NCBI RefSeq assembly: GCF_014204325.1
Contig: NZ_JACHKT010000010.1
Location: forward strand, 62,001 to 126,000
Direction: 5' to 3'
Source of the DNA: Arcicella rosea
GTDB lineage: Bacteria > Bacteroidota > Bacteroidia > Cytophagales > Spirosomataceae
DNA: 64,000 nucleotides
The translations under genes and the position numbers were made by a program. Below, piece by piece: positions 1-7,672 of the stretch. The number at the start of each line of letters is the position of its first letter. The first letter of the stretch is position 1. The notes under the pieces were generated by a model that worked only from the letters and a program-made list of their open reading frames with translations, did not search any database and had not been told where the DNA came from.

Positions 1-421
1 CATTTATCATTTGTTTCTGTGTAACATACCTAAGAATATGAAAAAAGAAAAACCAAGGAGTAGTTACCCAAATATCATCAACAAACAGACCGAAATAATC
101 GCCAAAAGCAGTATAATTACTTTTTAATATTTCACTTGAAGTGAATTTAATATCTAAAATAAAAAATAGAAAACCCAGTATAATATTCCCGATGAGTGGG
201 AATAAAAGAAATGTTTGAATAGAGGATTCTTCAGGTTCGTATTTATCTACAAACAGTTTGTAAGTATGTGTTGTAAAAAGCCCAAATATGAATACTGAAG
301 AAAAGTATTGAAATAAAAGATTGTAGGTTGCATCCTCTTTGATGGTATATTTCGAGGCCATCATGGCGATGAGTAACCAGCTAGAAACTTGCATTAACCA
401 ATAAATTTGTCTGAGATTCAT
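1..421 (-). CDS. Membrane sensor histidine kinase, N-terminal part (cut by window edge)
   Basis: The minus-strand frame opens at an ATG (419-421) and stays open for 140 codons to the window edge, so only the N-terminus is present. It shows about four hydrophobic segments separated by short loops and ends in a basic stretch (RYVTQKQ). This matches the membrane domain of LytS/YehU-type sensor kinases that are common in Bacteroidota, in which a His_kinase domain would follow. The catalytic region lies outside the window, so the kinase assignment is inferred from the layout. A membrane protein of unknown function is the alternative. Confidence 0.55.
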   Translation of the reverse strand, partial: MNLRQIYWLMQVSSWLLIAMMASKYTIKEDATYNLLFQYFSSVFIFGLFTTHTYKLFVDKYEPEESSIQTFLLFPLIGNIILGFLFFILDIKFTSSEILKSNYTAFGDYFGLFVDDIWVTTPWFFFFHILRYVTQKQMIN

Positions 422-526
422 ATAAGAAAATAGCGTAAATAATATTTAATCAGATGTAAAAGGTTCTTAGGCTTTGTTTAGCAAACAAAAATGAACTTTT
501 TTTCTGATTAATACCACAAAACATAA

Positions 527-560
527 AAAAACCTTTGTACTAGCTTGTACAAAGGTTTTT
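527..560 (-). terminator. Rho-independent terminator after tRNA-Ala
   Basis: A perfect 14-bp inverted repeat (AAAAACCTTTGTAC and its complement, 6-nt loop) begins 3 nt past the 3' end of the tRNA and carries A/T runs on both sides. It would end the tRNA-Ala transcript and could also work from the other strand. Confidence 0.75.
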
Positions 561-563
561 AAG

Positions 564-637
564 TGGAGACTATGGGATTCGAACCCATGACCTCTACGCT
601 GCCAGCGTAGCACTCTAGCCAACTGAGCTAAGCCCCC
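564..637 (-). tRNA. tRNA-Ala (anticodon GGC)
   Basis: The 74-nt cloverleaf folds completely: acceptor GGGGGCT with AGTCTCC, D-stem GCTC/GAGT, anticodon stem CTACG/CGTAG, loop CTGGCAG, T-arm ATGGG-TTCGAAT-CCCAT, discriminator A. The anticodon is GGC (complement at 601-603), which reads GCC. The acceptor carries a G3:U70 wobble, the classic alanine identity element. CCA is not encoded, so it must be added after transcription. The gene lies 59 nt downstream of an outer-membrane protein gene on the same strand and is followed by a hairpin terminator. Confidence 0.95.
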
Positions 638-696
638 AAGAATACTTACAAAAGTATTCAATATGAATTAGTAAGCAAAATTGAAGTATGAATTTC

Positions 697-1203
697 TTAG
701 AAATTGTATCTTACTCCCAAACCACCCTGAGGATGTGTATAAAAGAATGAAGGAACAAGTTCTAAGTATAGTCCTAATTCTCCAAAAACTGATAAAGGTG
801 AATCTGGAACACCATACTCTAGTCCAGCTTGTCCAACGCCGCCAATTCCAGTGTTGGGTGTTTGTTTACTCGCCAAAATATATGAACGAGAAGTAATTTG
901 CCCCCCAAAACCATAATAACATCTCAAAGGAGAATTGCCTAATTGCTGATGCCAAAGATAAATTCCACTAAAAGAAATCCCAGCTCCATCAAAATTACCA
1001 TCTCTGTAAGGGCTTCTTAACCCCCAAAGTGCACCATAAACACCAACATTTAGTTCTAAAGCATTTTTATCATTACTTAAATAATGACGAATTGTTAAAC
1101 CAGATGGGTCACCCAATTTGGCACCAACAGCCCAAGTTTTGTACTGCGAAAACCCAGAAAAACTTAATAACATTAAAGAAAAGATAAAAGCAATTTTTTT
1201 CAT
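697..1203 (-). CDS. Predicted outer-membrane beta-barrel protein
   Basis: This 168-residue protein has a clear signal peptide (residues 1-19, ending FSGFSQ). The rest is made of alternating hydrophobic/polar stretches rich in Gly, Tyr and Phe and ends in F (GVRYNF), as small outer-membrane barrels do. I do not recognise a specific family. It starts only 11 nt after the hisC stop, so it is probably co-transcribed with hisGDC although nothing links it to histidine synthesis. tRNA-Ala follows 59 nt downstream. Confidence 0.65.
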   Translation of the reverse strand: MKKIAFIFSLMLLSFSGFSQYKTWAVGAKLGDPSGLTIRHYLSNDKNALELNVGVYGALWGLRSPYRDGNFDGAGISFSGIYLWHQQLGNSPLRCYYGFGGQITSRSYILASKQTPNTGIGGVGQAGLEYGVPDSPLSVFGELGLYLELVPSFFYTHPQGGLGVRYNF

Positions 1204-1214
1204 AAGGAATAAGA

Positions 1215-2270
1215 TTATGATTTGTAAGCTTTCACTAGATTCATTAAATGAGTATTTTCTTCTGTCGTACCAATCGAAATTCTTAAAGAATTATCGCAAA
1301 GTTTTACTTTAGAGCGGTCACGAACGATGGTTTTTTGCTCAATTAAATAATCAAAAACTGCTTTTGCATCTTGAAATTTAACCAACAGAAAATTAGCATC
1401 CGATGGAAAAATCTTTTCAACGATTGATAATTCAGATAATGATTCTGCCAATAGCTTACGGTTATTGTTCAGCGTATTAACGGAATTTACCACAAAATCA
1501 GTATTAGCAATATTTTCAATTAATAATTTTTGTGTCAAACCATTAATGTTATATGGATATTTAATCTTATTCAAAAGCTTGATTAATTCCTCATTGGCAA
1601 AAGCCATTCCCAATCTTAAAGCCGCTAAACCCCAAGCTTTTGAGAACGTTTGAAGTACCATTACATTCGGGAAATTATCTAATTCAGGAATGAAAGATGG
1701 CTCATCTGAAAAATCATTGTAAGCTTCATCAATAATTACCAAACCATGCTCAAAATTATCAATGATGGTTAAAATTGCTTCACGATTGATAATATTCCCA
1801 GTTGGGTTGTTCGGCGAACAAATGAAAATCAATTTCGTTTTTGGATTGATAGCTTCAATAATCGCATCAACATCCAATTGATAATCTTCCGTCAAATCAA
1901 TCTTCTGAACCTGAACATTATTCACCGAAGCACTTACTTCATACATTCCGTAAGTTGGCGGAAGGATAATAATATTATCTTCTTTGGGTTCGCAAGTCAA
2001 TCTAATAATTAAATCAATCGGTTCGTCAGAGCCATTTCCTAAGAATATTTGCGTTGGGCGGCAGCCTTTGATTGGTGCAATTTTTTCTTTAATGGCAGCT
2101 TGATATGGGTCTGGGTATCTGTTCCAGTTTTCAGGCGTTGCCGAACCAATTGGGTTTTCATTTGCATCTAAAAAAATCCCTTCTTTACCTGTATATTCAT
2201 CACGAGCAGAAGAGTAAGGAGCAAGACTAAGAATATGTTTACGAACGATACTTTGTAAGTTGAAAGTCAT
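1215..2270 (-). CDS. hisC: Histidinol-phosphate aminotransferase
   Basis: A PLP-dependent class I/II aminotransferase that converts imidazole acetol phosphate and glutamate to histidinol phosphate, step 7 of histidine synthesis. The 351-residue length is normal. Visible motifs are LGNGSDEPID (78-87), CSPNNPTG (151-158), DEAYNDF (181-187) and the PLP lysine K211 in TFSKAWGLA. It lies third in hisG-hisD-hisC, 11 nt after hisD, and the outer-membrane protein gene follows after another 11 nt. The later his genes (B, H, A, F, I) are not in the window. Confidence 0.95.
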   Translation of the reverse strand: MTFNLQSIVRKHILSLAPYSSARDEYTGKEGIFLDANENPIGSATPENWNRYPDPYQAAIKEKIAPIKGCRPTQIFLGNGSDEPIDLIIRLTCEPKEDNIIILPPTYGMYEVSASVNNVQVQKIDLTEDYQLDVDAIIEAINPKTKLIFICSPNNPTGNIINREAILTIIDNFEHGLVIIDEAYNDFSDEPSFIPELDNFPNVMVLQTFSKAWGLAALRLGMAFANEELIKLLNKIKYPYNINGLTQKLLIENIANTDFVVNSVNTLNNNRKLLAESLSELSIVEKIFPSDANFLLVKFQDAKAVFDYLIEQKTIVRDRSKVKLCDNSLRISIGTTEENTHLMNLVKAYKS

Positions 2271-2281
2271 AATTAAATAAT

Positions 2282-3538
2282 TTACATTCTAATTTTCACT
2301 GCATTAGCATGAGCATCTAATGACTCCGCTTCTGCCATTTCAATAATTGTTTTTCCGAGGTTTTGAATGCCTTCTTTGGTAATATGCTGAACTGTTATTT
2401 TCTTTACGAAGCTATCTAAACTTACACCAGAATAAGCTCTTGCATAACCATTTGTTGGCAAAGTATGGTTTGTACCTGAAGCATAGTCACCAGCAGATTC
2501 AGGTGTGTAATTTCCTAAGAAAATTGAGCCTGCTTGGTAAATTTTTTCTGATACTTCTTCCGCATTTTCTATGGATAAAATCAAGTGTTCGGCAGCGTAA
2601 TCGTTCAAAAGGGCTAAAGCTATCTGCTGATTTTCTACCAAAATAGCCTGGCTATTTTCAAGTGCTTTTGAAGCAAATTCTGCTCTTGGTAAAACCGCTA
2701 ATTGTGTTTCAAGTTCTTCGTTTACTGCTTCAATCATTTTTTCAGAAGTTGAAACTAGTAATACTTGTGAGTCAACACCATGTTCTGCTTGTGATAATAA
2801 ATCTGCCGCCACAAAAGCTGGATTGGCAGAATCATCTGCATAAACGGCTACTTCTGATGGACCAGCAGGCATATCAATCGCAATTCCTTCTTTGTTAACC
2901 AACATTTTGGCAGCAGTAACATACTGATTTCCTGGGCCAAAAATTTTATATACTTGTGGAACAGTTTCTGTGCCATAAGCCATCGCTGCGATGGCCTGAG
3001 CACCACCAATTCTATAAATTTTGGTGATTCCACAAAGCGAAGCTGCGTACAAAATTGCTGGATGGTTTGATGGCGTACATAAAACTACTTCTCTACAACC
3101 AGCAATTTGTGCTGGAATGCCTAACATCAAAACGGTTGAAAATAATGGTGCTGTTCCACCAGGAATATATACCCCAACTTTATCAATTCCGACTGTTTTT
3201 CGCCAACAAGTAACACCCGACATCGTTTCAATTTTTTCAGGAGTACTCTTTTGAGCTTCATGAAATTTATGGATGTTCTTGTATGCTTGATGTATCGCTT
3301 GTTTTAAATCTTCTGAAAGTAATGATGCTGCCTCTTCAATTGCTGTAGAAGGCATTTCAATAGATTCTAAATGGACTTTATCGAAGCTCAAAGCAAAATC
3401 ACGAAGAGCAATATCGCCTTCTGTTTTTACTCTATACAAGATGGGTGCAACACGCTGTTCAATCACAGCAATATCCTGTGTAGGGCGTGTTAATAAGGCT
3501 TTATAATCGGATTGTTTGGGATATTTTATAATTTTCAT
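2282..3538 (-). CDS. hisD: Histidinol dehydrogenase
   Basis: A zinc- and NAD-dependent enzyme that oxidises L-histidinol to histidine in two steps, the last reactions of the pathway. At 418 residues it is slightly shorter than E. coli HisD (434). By alignment of motifs the zinc ligands are Q250 and H253 (SQAEHG), D351 and H410, and the catalytic Glu/His pair is E317/H318 (AEHL). GPGNQYVTAAK (201-211) and MPAGPSEV (223-230) are also typical. The start lies 5 nt after the hisG stop, so the genes are tightly coupled. Confidence 0.95.
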   Translation of the reverse strand: MKIIKYPKQSDYKALLTRPTQDIAVIEQRVAPILYRVKTEGDIALRDFALSFDKVHLESIEMPSTAIEEAASLLSEDLKQAIHQAYKNIHKFHEAQKSTPEKIETMSGVTCWRKTVGIDKVGVYIPGGTAPLFSTVLMLGIPAQIAGCREVVLCTPSNHPAILYAASLCGITKIYRIGGAQAIAAMAYGTETVPQVYKIFGPGNQYVTAAKMLVNKEGIAIDMPAGPSEVAVYADDSANPAFVAADLLSQAEHGVDSQVLLVSTSEKMIEAVNEELETQLAVLPRAEFASKALENSQAILVENQQIALALLNDYAAEHLILSIENAEEVSEKIYQAGSIFLGNYTPESAGDYASGTNHTLPTNGYARAYSGVSLDSFVKKITVQHITKEGIQNLGKTIIEMAEAESLDAHANAVKIRM

Positions 3539-3543
3539 GGAAA

Positions 3544-4404
3544 CTAATAAATCATTTTTTCAATTGGCATTACTAAAATACCTTCAGCACCTGCCTCACG
3601 TAATTTTTCAATATTTTGCCAAAAGTCATTTTCGTTAATTACTGAACTCATTGCCGACCAGCCTTCTTGTGCCAAAGGAATCACCGATGGTGATTGCATT
3701 CCTGGCAATAATTTACTGATGGCTTGTATGTTTTCATTTTTGGTATTCAGCACTACATACTTGTTATTTTTTGCTCTTTGAACAGCGTCAATTCTAAATA
3801 AAATTTGTTTTAGAATATCTTGTTTTTCAGCCGACATGGTTGGACAACCAATCATAATTGCTTCCGAACGGAAAATCACTTCTACTTCTTTAAGACCATT
3901 ACTCAATAAAGTACCGCCAGACGAAACAATATCACAAACAGCATGAGCTAAACCAATACTTGGTGCAATTTCTACTGAACCTGATATTTCGTGAATATGA
4001 GAAGTAACGCCATTATCTTTTAGGTAGTTTCCTAAAATAATTGGATATGAAGTAGCAATGTCTTTTCCTTCTAAATCTTCAATACCATTATAAGCATCAC
4101 TTCTTGGAATAGCAATTGATAATCTGCATTTTGAAAAGCCCAATAATTTCACTTCTGAAACATTTTTATTGCTCTCTACATGAACATTTTGTCCGACAAT
4201 ACCAATATCCGCAACGCCATCTTCTACATAGCCGGGAATATCGTCGTCTCTAAGAAACAAAAATTCTGCTGGGAAGTTTGAAGAAGTTGCTTTTAACTTT
4301 CCTGCACCATTATCAAACTTGATTCCGCATTCCTTAAAAAGATTGAGGGAATCCTCACTTAAGCGTCCAGATTTCTGAACGGCAATTCTTAAATTTTGAG
4401 TCAC
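3544..4404 (-). CDS. hisG: ATP phosphoribosyltransferase, long form
   Basis: It catalyses the committed first step of histidine synthesis, joining ATP and PRPP. At 286 residues it is the long (HisG_L) type, with a catalytic core (about 1-215, including the phosphate-binding SSGGTLLSNGL near 161-171) and a C-terminal ACT-like regulatory domain that usually binds histidine. No HisZ partner is therefore needed. It is the first gene of the hisGDC operon. I looked for a His-rich leader peptide upstream and found none, so feedback inhibition rather than His-codon attenuation is the likely control. Confidence 0.95.
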   Translation of the reverse strand: MTQNLRIAVQKSGRLSEDSLNLFKECGIKFDNGAGKLKATSSNFPAEFLFLRDDDIPGYVEDGVADIGIVGQNVHVESNKNVSEVKLLGFSKCRLSIAIPRSDAYNGIEDLEGKDIATSYPIILGNYLKDNGVTSHIHEISGSVEIAPSIGLAHAVCDIVSSGGTLLSNGLKEVEVIFRSEAIMIGCPTMSAEKQDILKQILFRIDAVQRAKNNKYVVLNTKNENIQAISKLLPGMQSPSVIPLAQEGWSAMSSVINENDFWQNIEKLREAGAEGILVMPIEKMIY

Positions 4405-4497
4405 TTGTCAGTTATTTATTAGTCCACGATACTAAGATTTCCTAAAATGATTAATGACGATTGTTTTTGTCTATTTAGGTAAATCGCTAGCGGACTG

Positions 4498-4505
4498 CAA
4501 AATTA
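4498..4505 (-). promoter_or_regulatory. Candidate -7 box for hisGDC
   Basis: On the minus strand this reads TAATTTTG, which fits the Bacteroidota -7 consensus TANNTTTG, inside the longer string CGTAATTTTGC. It lies 94 nt upstream of hisG. No good TTTG -33 element is seen at 19-20 nt. Similar CGTAATTTTGC or GGTAATTTTGC strings occur before lepA and the DUF5683 gene. Confidence 0.35.
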
Positions 4506-4585
4506 CGCAATCCAATTTAGGTTTTGACGGCTTTTTCGTAAATTGTCAAGAAATCATTGATATTTATTAATCAACAAATTCAATT

Positions 4586-6469
4586 ATGAAAAAACTTCTC
4601 TTGTGGCTACTTCTAATACCTGTTTGTAGTTATGCCCAAAAAACTGAATCTCCTTATCCTTTTTCTGTTGCTCAAGACAGCGCTTACATCCGTGAAAATT
4701 ATCAGAAAATGGAATTTATGGTTCAAATGCGTGACGGAATCAAGCTTTTCACACAAGTTTATGCTCCCAAAGACCAAAGTAAAAAGTATCCAATCTTGAT
4801 GCAAAGAACACCTTATACTTGCTCGCCGTACGGAACCGATAAGTATAAAAAGAGAATCGGTCCAAATCCGTTTATGTTGAGAAATAATTACATCGTTGTC
4901 TATCAAGATGTAAGAGGAAGATGGGCTTCAGAGGGAAAATTTGTCGAAATGACACCTCATCTTGATATAAAGAAAGCTAAAACTGATATTGACGAATCTA
5001 CAGATACTTATGATACTATTGATTGGCTGATTAAAAATATTACAAATAACAATGGGAAAGTTGGTCAATGGGGAATTTCTTATCCTGGCTTTTTTACCTC
5101 TGCTGGTGCAGTCTCAGAACATCCCGCTTTGAAGGCTTCTTCACCCCAGGCACCAATGGCTGACCTTTGGAGAGATGATGCTTTTCATAACGGAGCGTTT
5201 ATGATTGCCGCTAATTTTGGTTTTTATAATTTCTTTCAGGAGCAAACCAAACCAACGATTACTCGCCCGCCTGCATATTTCCAAAACAACAATCCAGATG
5301 GTTATGATTTTTACTTGAATGAAGTTAAAACGACTAAAAATTCTGAAGACGGTTTTTATAAAGGTAGAAACGTTTATTATCATGAAAATTTTGAACATCC
5401 AGACTACGATGAACACTGGAAAAAAAGAAATATTCTCCCACACTTAAAAGGCATCAAACACGCTGTAATGGTAGTGGGAGGCTGGTATGATGAGCAAGAT
5501 TTATTTGGAACATTCAATACTTATAAAGCCATTGAAAAACAGAATCCGAATATCAAAAATATTTTTGTGGTTGGTCCTTGGGTTCATGGAGGATGGGCTG
5601 GTTCATCTGGACAAATGCTTGCTGATGTAGATTTTGGTTCAAAAGTATCGCCATATTATCAAGAAAACATTGAAGCTAAATTTTTCAATCATTACTTAAT
5701 TGATGATTCAAAACCACTTGATTTACCAGAAGCAACACTTTTTGAAACGGGAACAAACAAATGGCGTTCGTTTGATACTTATCCAGCAAAAGGAACAAAA
5801 GAGAAAAATCTATATTTTCATGCAAATGGTAAATTATCTTTTAATGCACCAACAAATGAAAAGTCGTTCTCTGATTATATTTCAGACCCAAATCGTCCTG
5901 TTCCTTTTTCTTCTAAAATCAATGATGGGTTTTCAGCAGATTATATGGTAGAAGACCAACGCTTTGCTTACGCTCGTCCTGATGTTTTATCGTTTTCAAC
6001 AGATGTTTTAGAGAACGATATTACACTTTCAGGTGAAATCAAAGCGATGTTAAAAGTAGCTACTTCTGGAACAGATGCAGATTGGGTTGTAAAAGTAATC
6101 GATGTTTATCCAGTAGATGCTCCAGAGCATCCAAAAAGACCAGAAGTAATTTATGGAAATTATCAACAATTAGTACGTTCTGAAATTTTCAGAGGGAAAT
6201 ACCGTGATGATATTTCAAAGCCAAAACCTTTTGTGCCAAACCAAGTAACGAGTGTAAATATAGAATTGCAAGATGTTTTACACACCTTTAAGAAAGGTCA
6301 TAAAATTATGGTGCAAATTCAAAGCTCATGCTTCCCTTTTGCTGACAGAAATCCGCAAAAGTTTATGGATATTTTTAAAGCTGAAGAAAAAGATTACCAA
6401 AAAGCTACCCAGAAAGTTTTTCATCAAAAATCAGCAGCAAGTTCTCTGAAAGTGGGAATTTTGGAGTAA
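4586..6469 (+). CDS. Secreted S15-family acyl hydrolase (CocE/NonD, X-Pro dipeptidyl-peptidase type)
   Basis: This 627-residue protein has a signal peptide (1-17, CSYAQ end). It continues with the CocE/NonD alpha/beta-hydrolase core: RTPY (74-77), the DVRGRWASEG strand-turn (108-117) and the nucleophile elbow GISYPG with Ser165. The C-terminal part (about 400-627) is the jelly-roll X-Pro_dipeptidyl-peptidase domain typical of glutaryl-7-ACA acylases, cocaine esterase and X-Pro peptidases. The substrate cannot be read from sequence; a periplasmic peptide or amide/ester hydrolase is most likely. It stands alone and is followed by a strong terminator. Confidence 0.85.
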   Translation: MKKLLLWLLLIPVCSYAQKTESPYPFSVAQDSAYIRENYQKMEFMVQMRDGIKLFTQVYAPKDQSKKYPILMQRTPYTCSPYGTDKYKKRIGPNPFMLRNNYIVVYQDVRGRWASEGKFVEMTPHLDIKKAKTDIDESTDTYDTIDWLIKNITNNNGKVGQWGISYPGFFTSAGAVSEHPALKASSPQAPMADLWRDDAFHNGAFMIAANFGFYNFFQEQTKPTITRPPAYFQNNNPDGYDFYLNEVKTTKNSEDGFYKGRNVYYHENFEHPDYDEHWKKRNILPHLKGIKHAVMVVGGWYDEQDLFGTFNTYKAIEKQNPNIKNIFVVGPWVHGGWAGSSGQMLADVDFGSKVSPYYQENIEAKFFNHYLIDDSKPLDLPEATLFETGTNKWRSFDTYPAKGTKEKNLYFHANGKLSFNAPTNEKSFSDYISDPNRPVPFSSKINDGFSADYMVEDQRFAYARPDVLSFSTDVLENDITLSGEIKAMLKVATSGTDADWVVKVIDVYPVDAPEHPKRPEVIYGNYQQLVRSEIFRGKYRDDISKPKPFVPNQVTSVNIELQDVLHTFKKGHKIMVQIQSSCFPFADRNPQKFMDIFKAEEKDYQKATQKVFHQKSAASSLKVGILE

Positions 6470-6503
6470 CTCCTAAAAACATATAAGTATATATACTTAA
6501 ACC

Positions 6504-6540
6504 AAAAAGCCTTAGTATTCCTGAAATACTAAGGCTTTTT
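6504..6540 (+). terminator. Terminator after the S15 hydrolase gene
   Basis: A perfect 16-bp inverted repeat (AAAAAGCCTTAGTATT and its complement, 5-nt loop) ends in a T-run, 34 nt past the stop codon. Confidence 0.85.
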
Positions 6541-6560
6541 ATTGGAAAGGGCTATAAACA

Positions 6561-6591
6561 AAAAAAGCAGACTTACAAAGACTGCTTTTTT
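6561..6591 (-). terminator. Hairpin that probably ends the tRNA-like RNA transcript
   Basis: A 10-bp stem (AAAAAAGCAG / CTGCTTTTTT, 11-nt loop) is flanked by A/T runs that give a U-tract on either strand. On the minus strand it is the first terminator-like hairpin after the tRNA-like RNA, about 137 nt past its CCA end. Confidence 0.6.
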
Positions 6592-6727
6592 GAATTACAC
6601 TTCATCAACAAACTAAAAACCAAATAAAACTACTTGATATCTTGTAGTCAATCTGATAATCTGAGAATAAAGGTAATAATAAAATTGTGCTTTGACAAAA
6701 ATTTATCCTCAAAATATATCAAATAAT

Positions 6728-6890
6728 TGGCTGTAGGAGAAGGATTCGAACCTCCACGGTGTGATTAGGTAAAGTACAAAGTCTGGTGGTCAACCCCAGT
6801 CCATCTTGCGATGGGCATTACACTTACTTTATTTCATGTTCACCACCCCCGAGACAGGAGGGTACGTCTGCCAAATTTCATCACCCTACA
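6728..6890 (-). ncRNA. tRNA-like structured RNA with a roughly 90-nt variable region
   Basis: Read on the minus strand, the ends fold as a tRNA: acceptor TGTAGGG with TCCTACA, TG at 8-9, a Leu/Ser-like D-arm (ATGAAATTTGGCAGACGT), anticodon stem CCCTC/GGGGG with 7-nt loop CTGTCTC (U33 present, nominal anticodon GUC), T-arm GGAGG-TTCGAAT-CCTTC, discriminator G and an encoded CCA. Between the anticodon and T arms lie about 90 nt instead of 5-20. This insert forms a GGTG/CACC base, a perfect 7-bp stem TAAAGTA/TACTTTA, a CCATC-GCAA-GATGG hairpin with a GNRA loop, and a second hairpin TGGGG-TTGA-CCACCA with a bulged A. There is no tmRNA tag frame. Total length is 163 nt. A near-consensus promoter lies upstream. 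I do not recognise the class; it may be a divergent tRNA, a tRNA mimic or a processed regulatory RNA. The rest of the 626-nt gap holds only the terminators and the promoter. Confidence 0.7.
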
Positions 6891-6925
6891 GTGTGGTTGT
6901 CTTTGTTTCTTTTAACTTGACAATG

Positions 6926-6957
6926 CAAAGTTAGGACAGCTTTTATTATTTTGCAAA
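6926..6957 (-). promoter_or_regulatory. Promoter of the tRNA-like RNA
   Basis: On the minus strand, TTTG (6954-6957) and TAACTTTG (6926-6933) are separated by 20 nt. This closely matches the Bacteroidota primary-sigma consensus TTTG-N19/20-TANNTTTG. Transcription would start about 6-8 nt below the box, leaving a short 5' leader of roughly 25-30 nt before the tRNA-like fold. It is the best promoter match I found in the window. Confidence 0.65.
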
Positions 6958-7095
6958 TTTTACATAAAAAAAACTCAATATTTACATTATACACAATTAT
7001 ATAGTGAATTTATTTAAAATTTGTTAATAATTTCTTTTCAAAAGAGTTGTTTTTTGTAAAATTTTAAATTTTATTTGAGTCTAAATACTTATGTT

Positions 7096-7569
7096 ATGGA
7101 AAAGAATGTCGAAATCGACGAAACCGATTTGAAAATTTTAGGACTTTTGATGCAAGATGCCACCATGCCTTACACAGAAATTGGTAAAAAAATCAATGTT
7201 TCGGGCGGAACTGTTCATGTAAGAATGGGGAAAATGGAGCAAGCTGGTATTGTTAAAGGTTCACAATTGGTAATAGATCATACCAAGTTGGGTTGGGACA
7301 TTGCTGCCTTTTTAGGTATTTATTTAGATAAAAGTTCATTGTATGCAGAAGTTGCCGAACAACTTATCAAAATTCCAGAAGTAGTAAGTATTAATTACAC
7401 AACAGGTATTTATTCGATTTTTGCTAAAATTGTTTGTCGTGATACTGTTCATTTAAGAGAAGTACTTCATGATAAAATTCAAAAAGTACAGGGAATTCAA
7501 AGAACAGAAACCTTTATTTCTTTAGAGGAAAGTATTAATCGTTCAGTGCCTTTTAGCTATAAAGGTTAA
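7096..7569 (+). CDS. Lrp/AsnC-family transcriptional regulator
   Basis: This 157-residue DNA-binding regulator has an N-terminal winged helix-turn-helix (about residues 8-57: DETDLKIL, then YTEIGKKINVSGGTVHVRM) and a C-terminal RAM/Lrp ligand domain (about 65-145) that usually binds amino acids and oligomerises. The frame extends upstream to a TTG at 7075, but the ATG at 7096 gives the usual family N-terminus (MEKNVEIDETD), so I chose it. It lies alone between the tRNA-like RNA (opposite strand) and sufB. Its targets are unknown. Confidence 0.9.
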   Translation: MEKNVEIDETDLKILGLLMQDATMPYTEIGKKINVSGGTVHVRMGKMEQAGIVKGSQLVIDHTKLGWDIAAFLGIYLDKSSLYAEVAEQLIKIPEVVSINYTTGIYSIFAKIVCRDTVHLREVLHDKIQKVQGIQRTETFISLEESINRSVPFSYKG

Positions 7570-7672
7570 ATTTTTAACACTTTCTGAATAGCCTTTTTAG
7601 AAAAAATCTAAACAGGCGAACTATTCTTCGTTTTTTTGGCTTATTTTTGTAGGATAATTACTACCTAAAGCA

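Noticed and set aside
4405-4585. Histidine-codon leader peptide and attenuator before hisG
   Set aside because: I translated the minus-strand leader by eye and saw no run of His codons and no paired terminator/antiterminator stems.
6728-6890. tmRNA, SRP RNA or RNase P RNA
   Set aside because: It is far shorter than tmRNA and has no tag-peptide frame. The SRP domain IV loop and RNase P core motifs are absent. The tRNA arms are complete, which none of these has.
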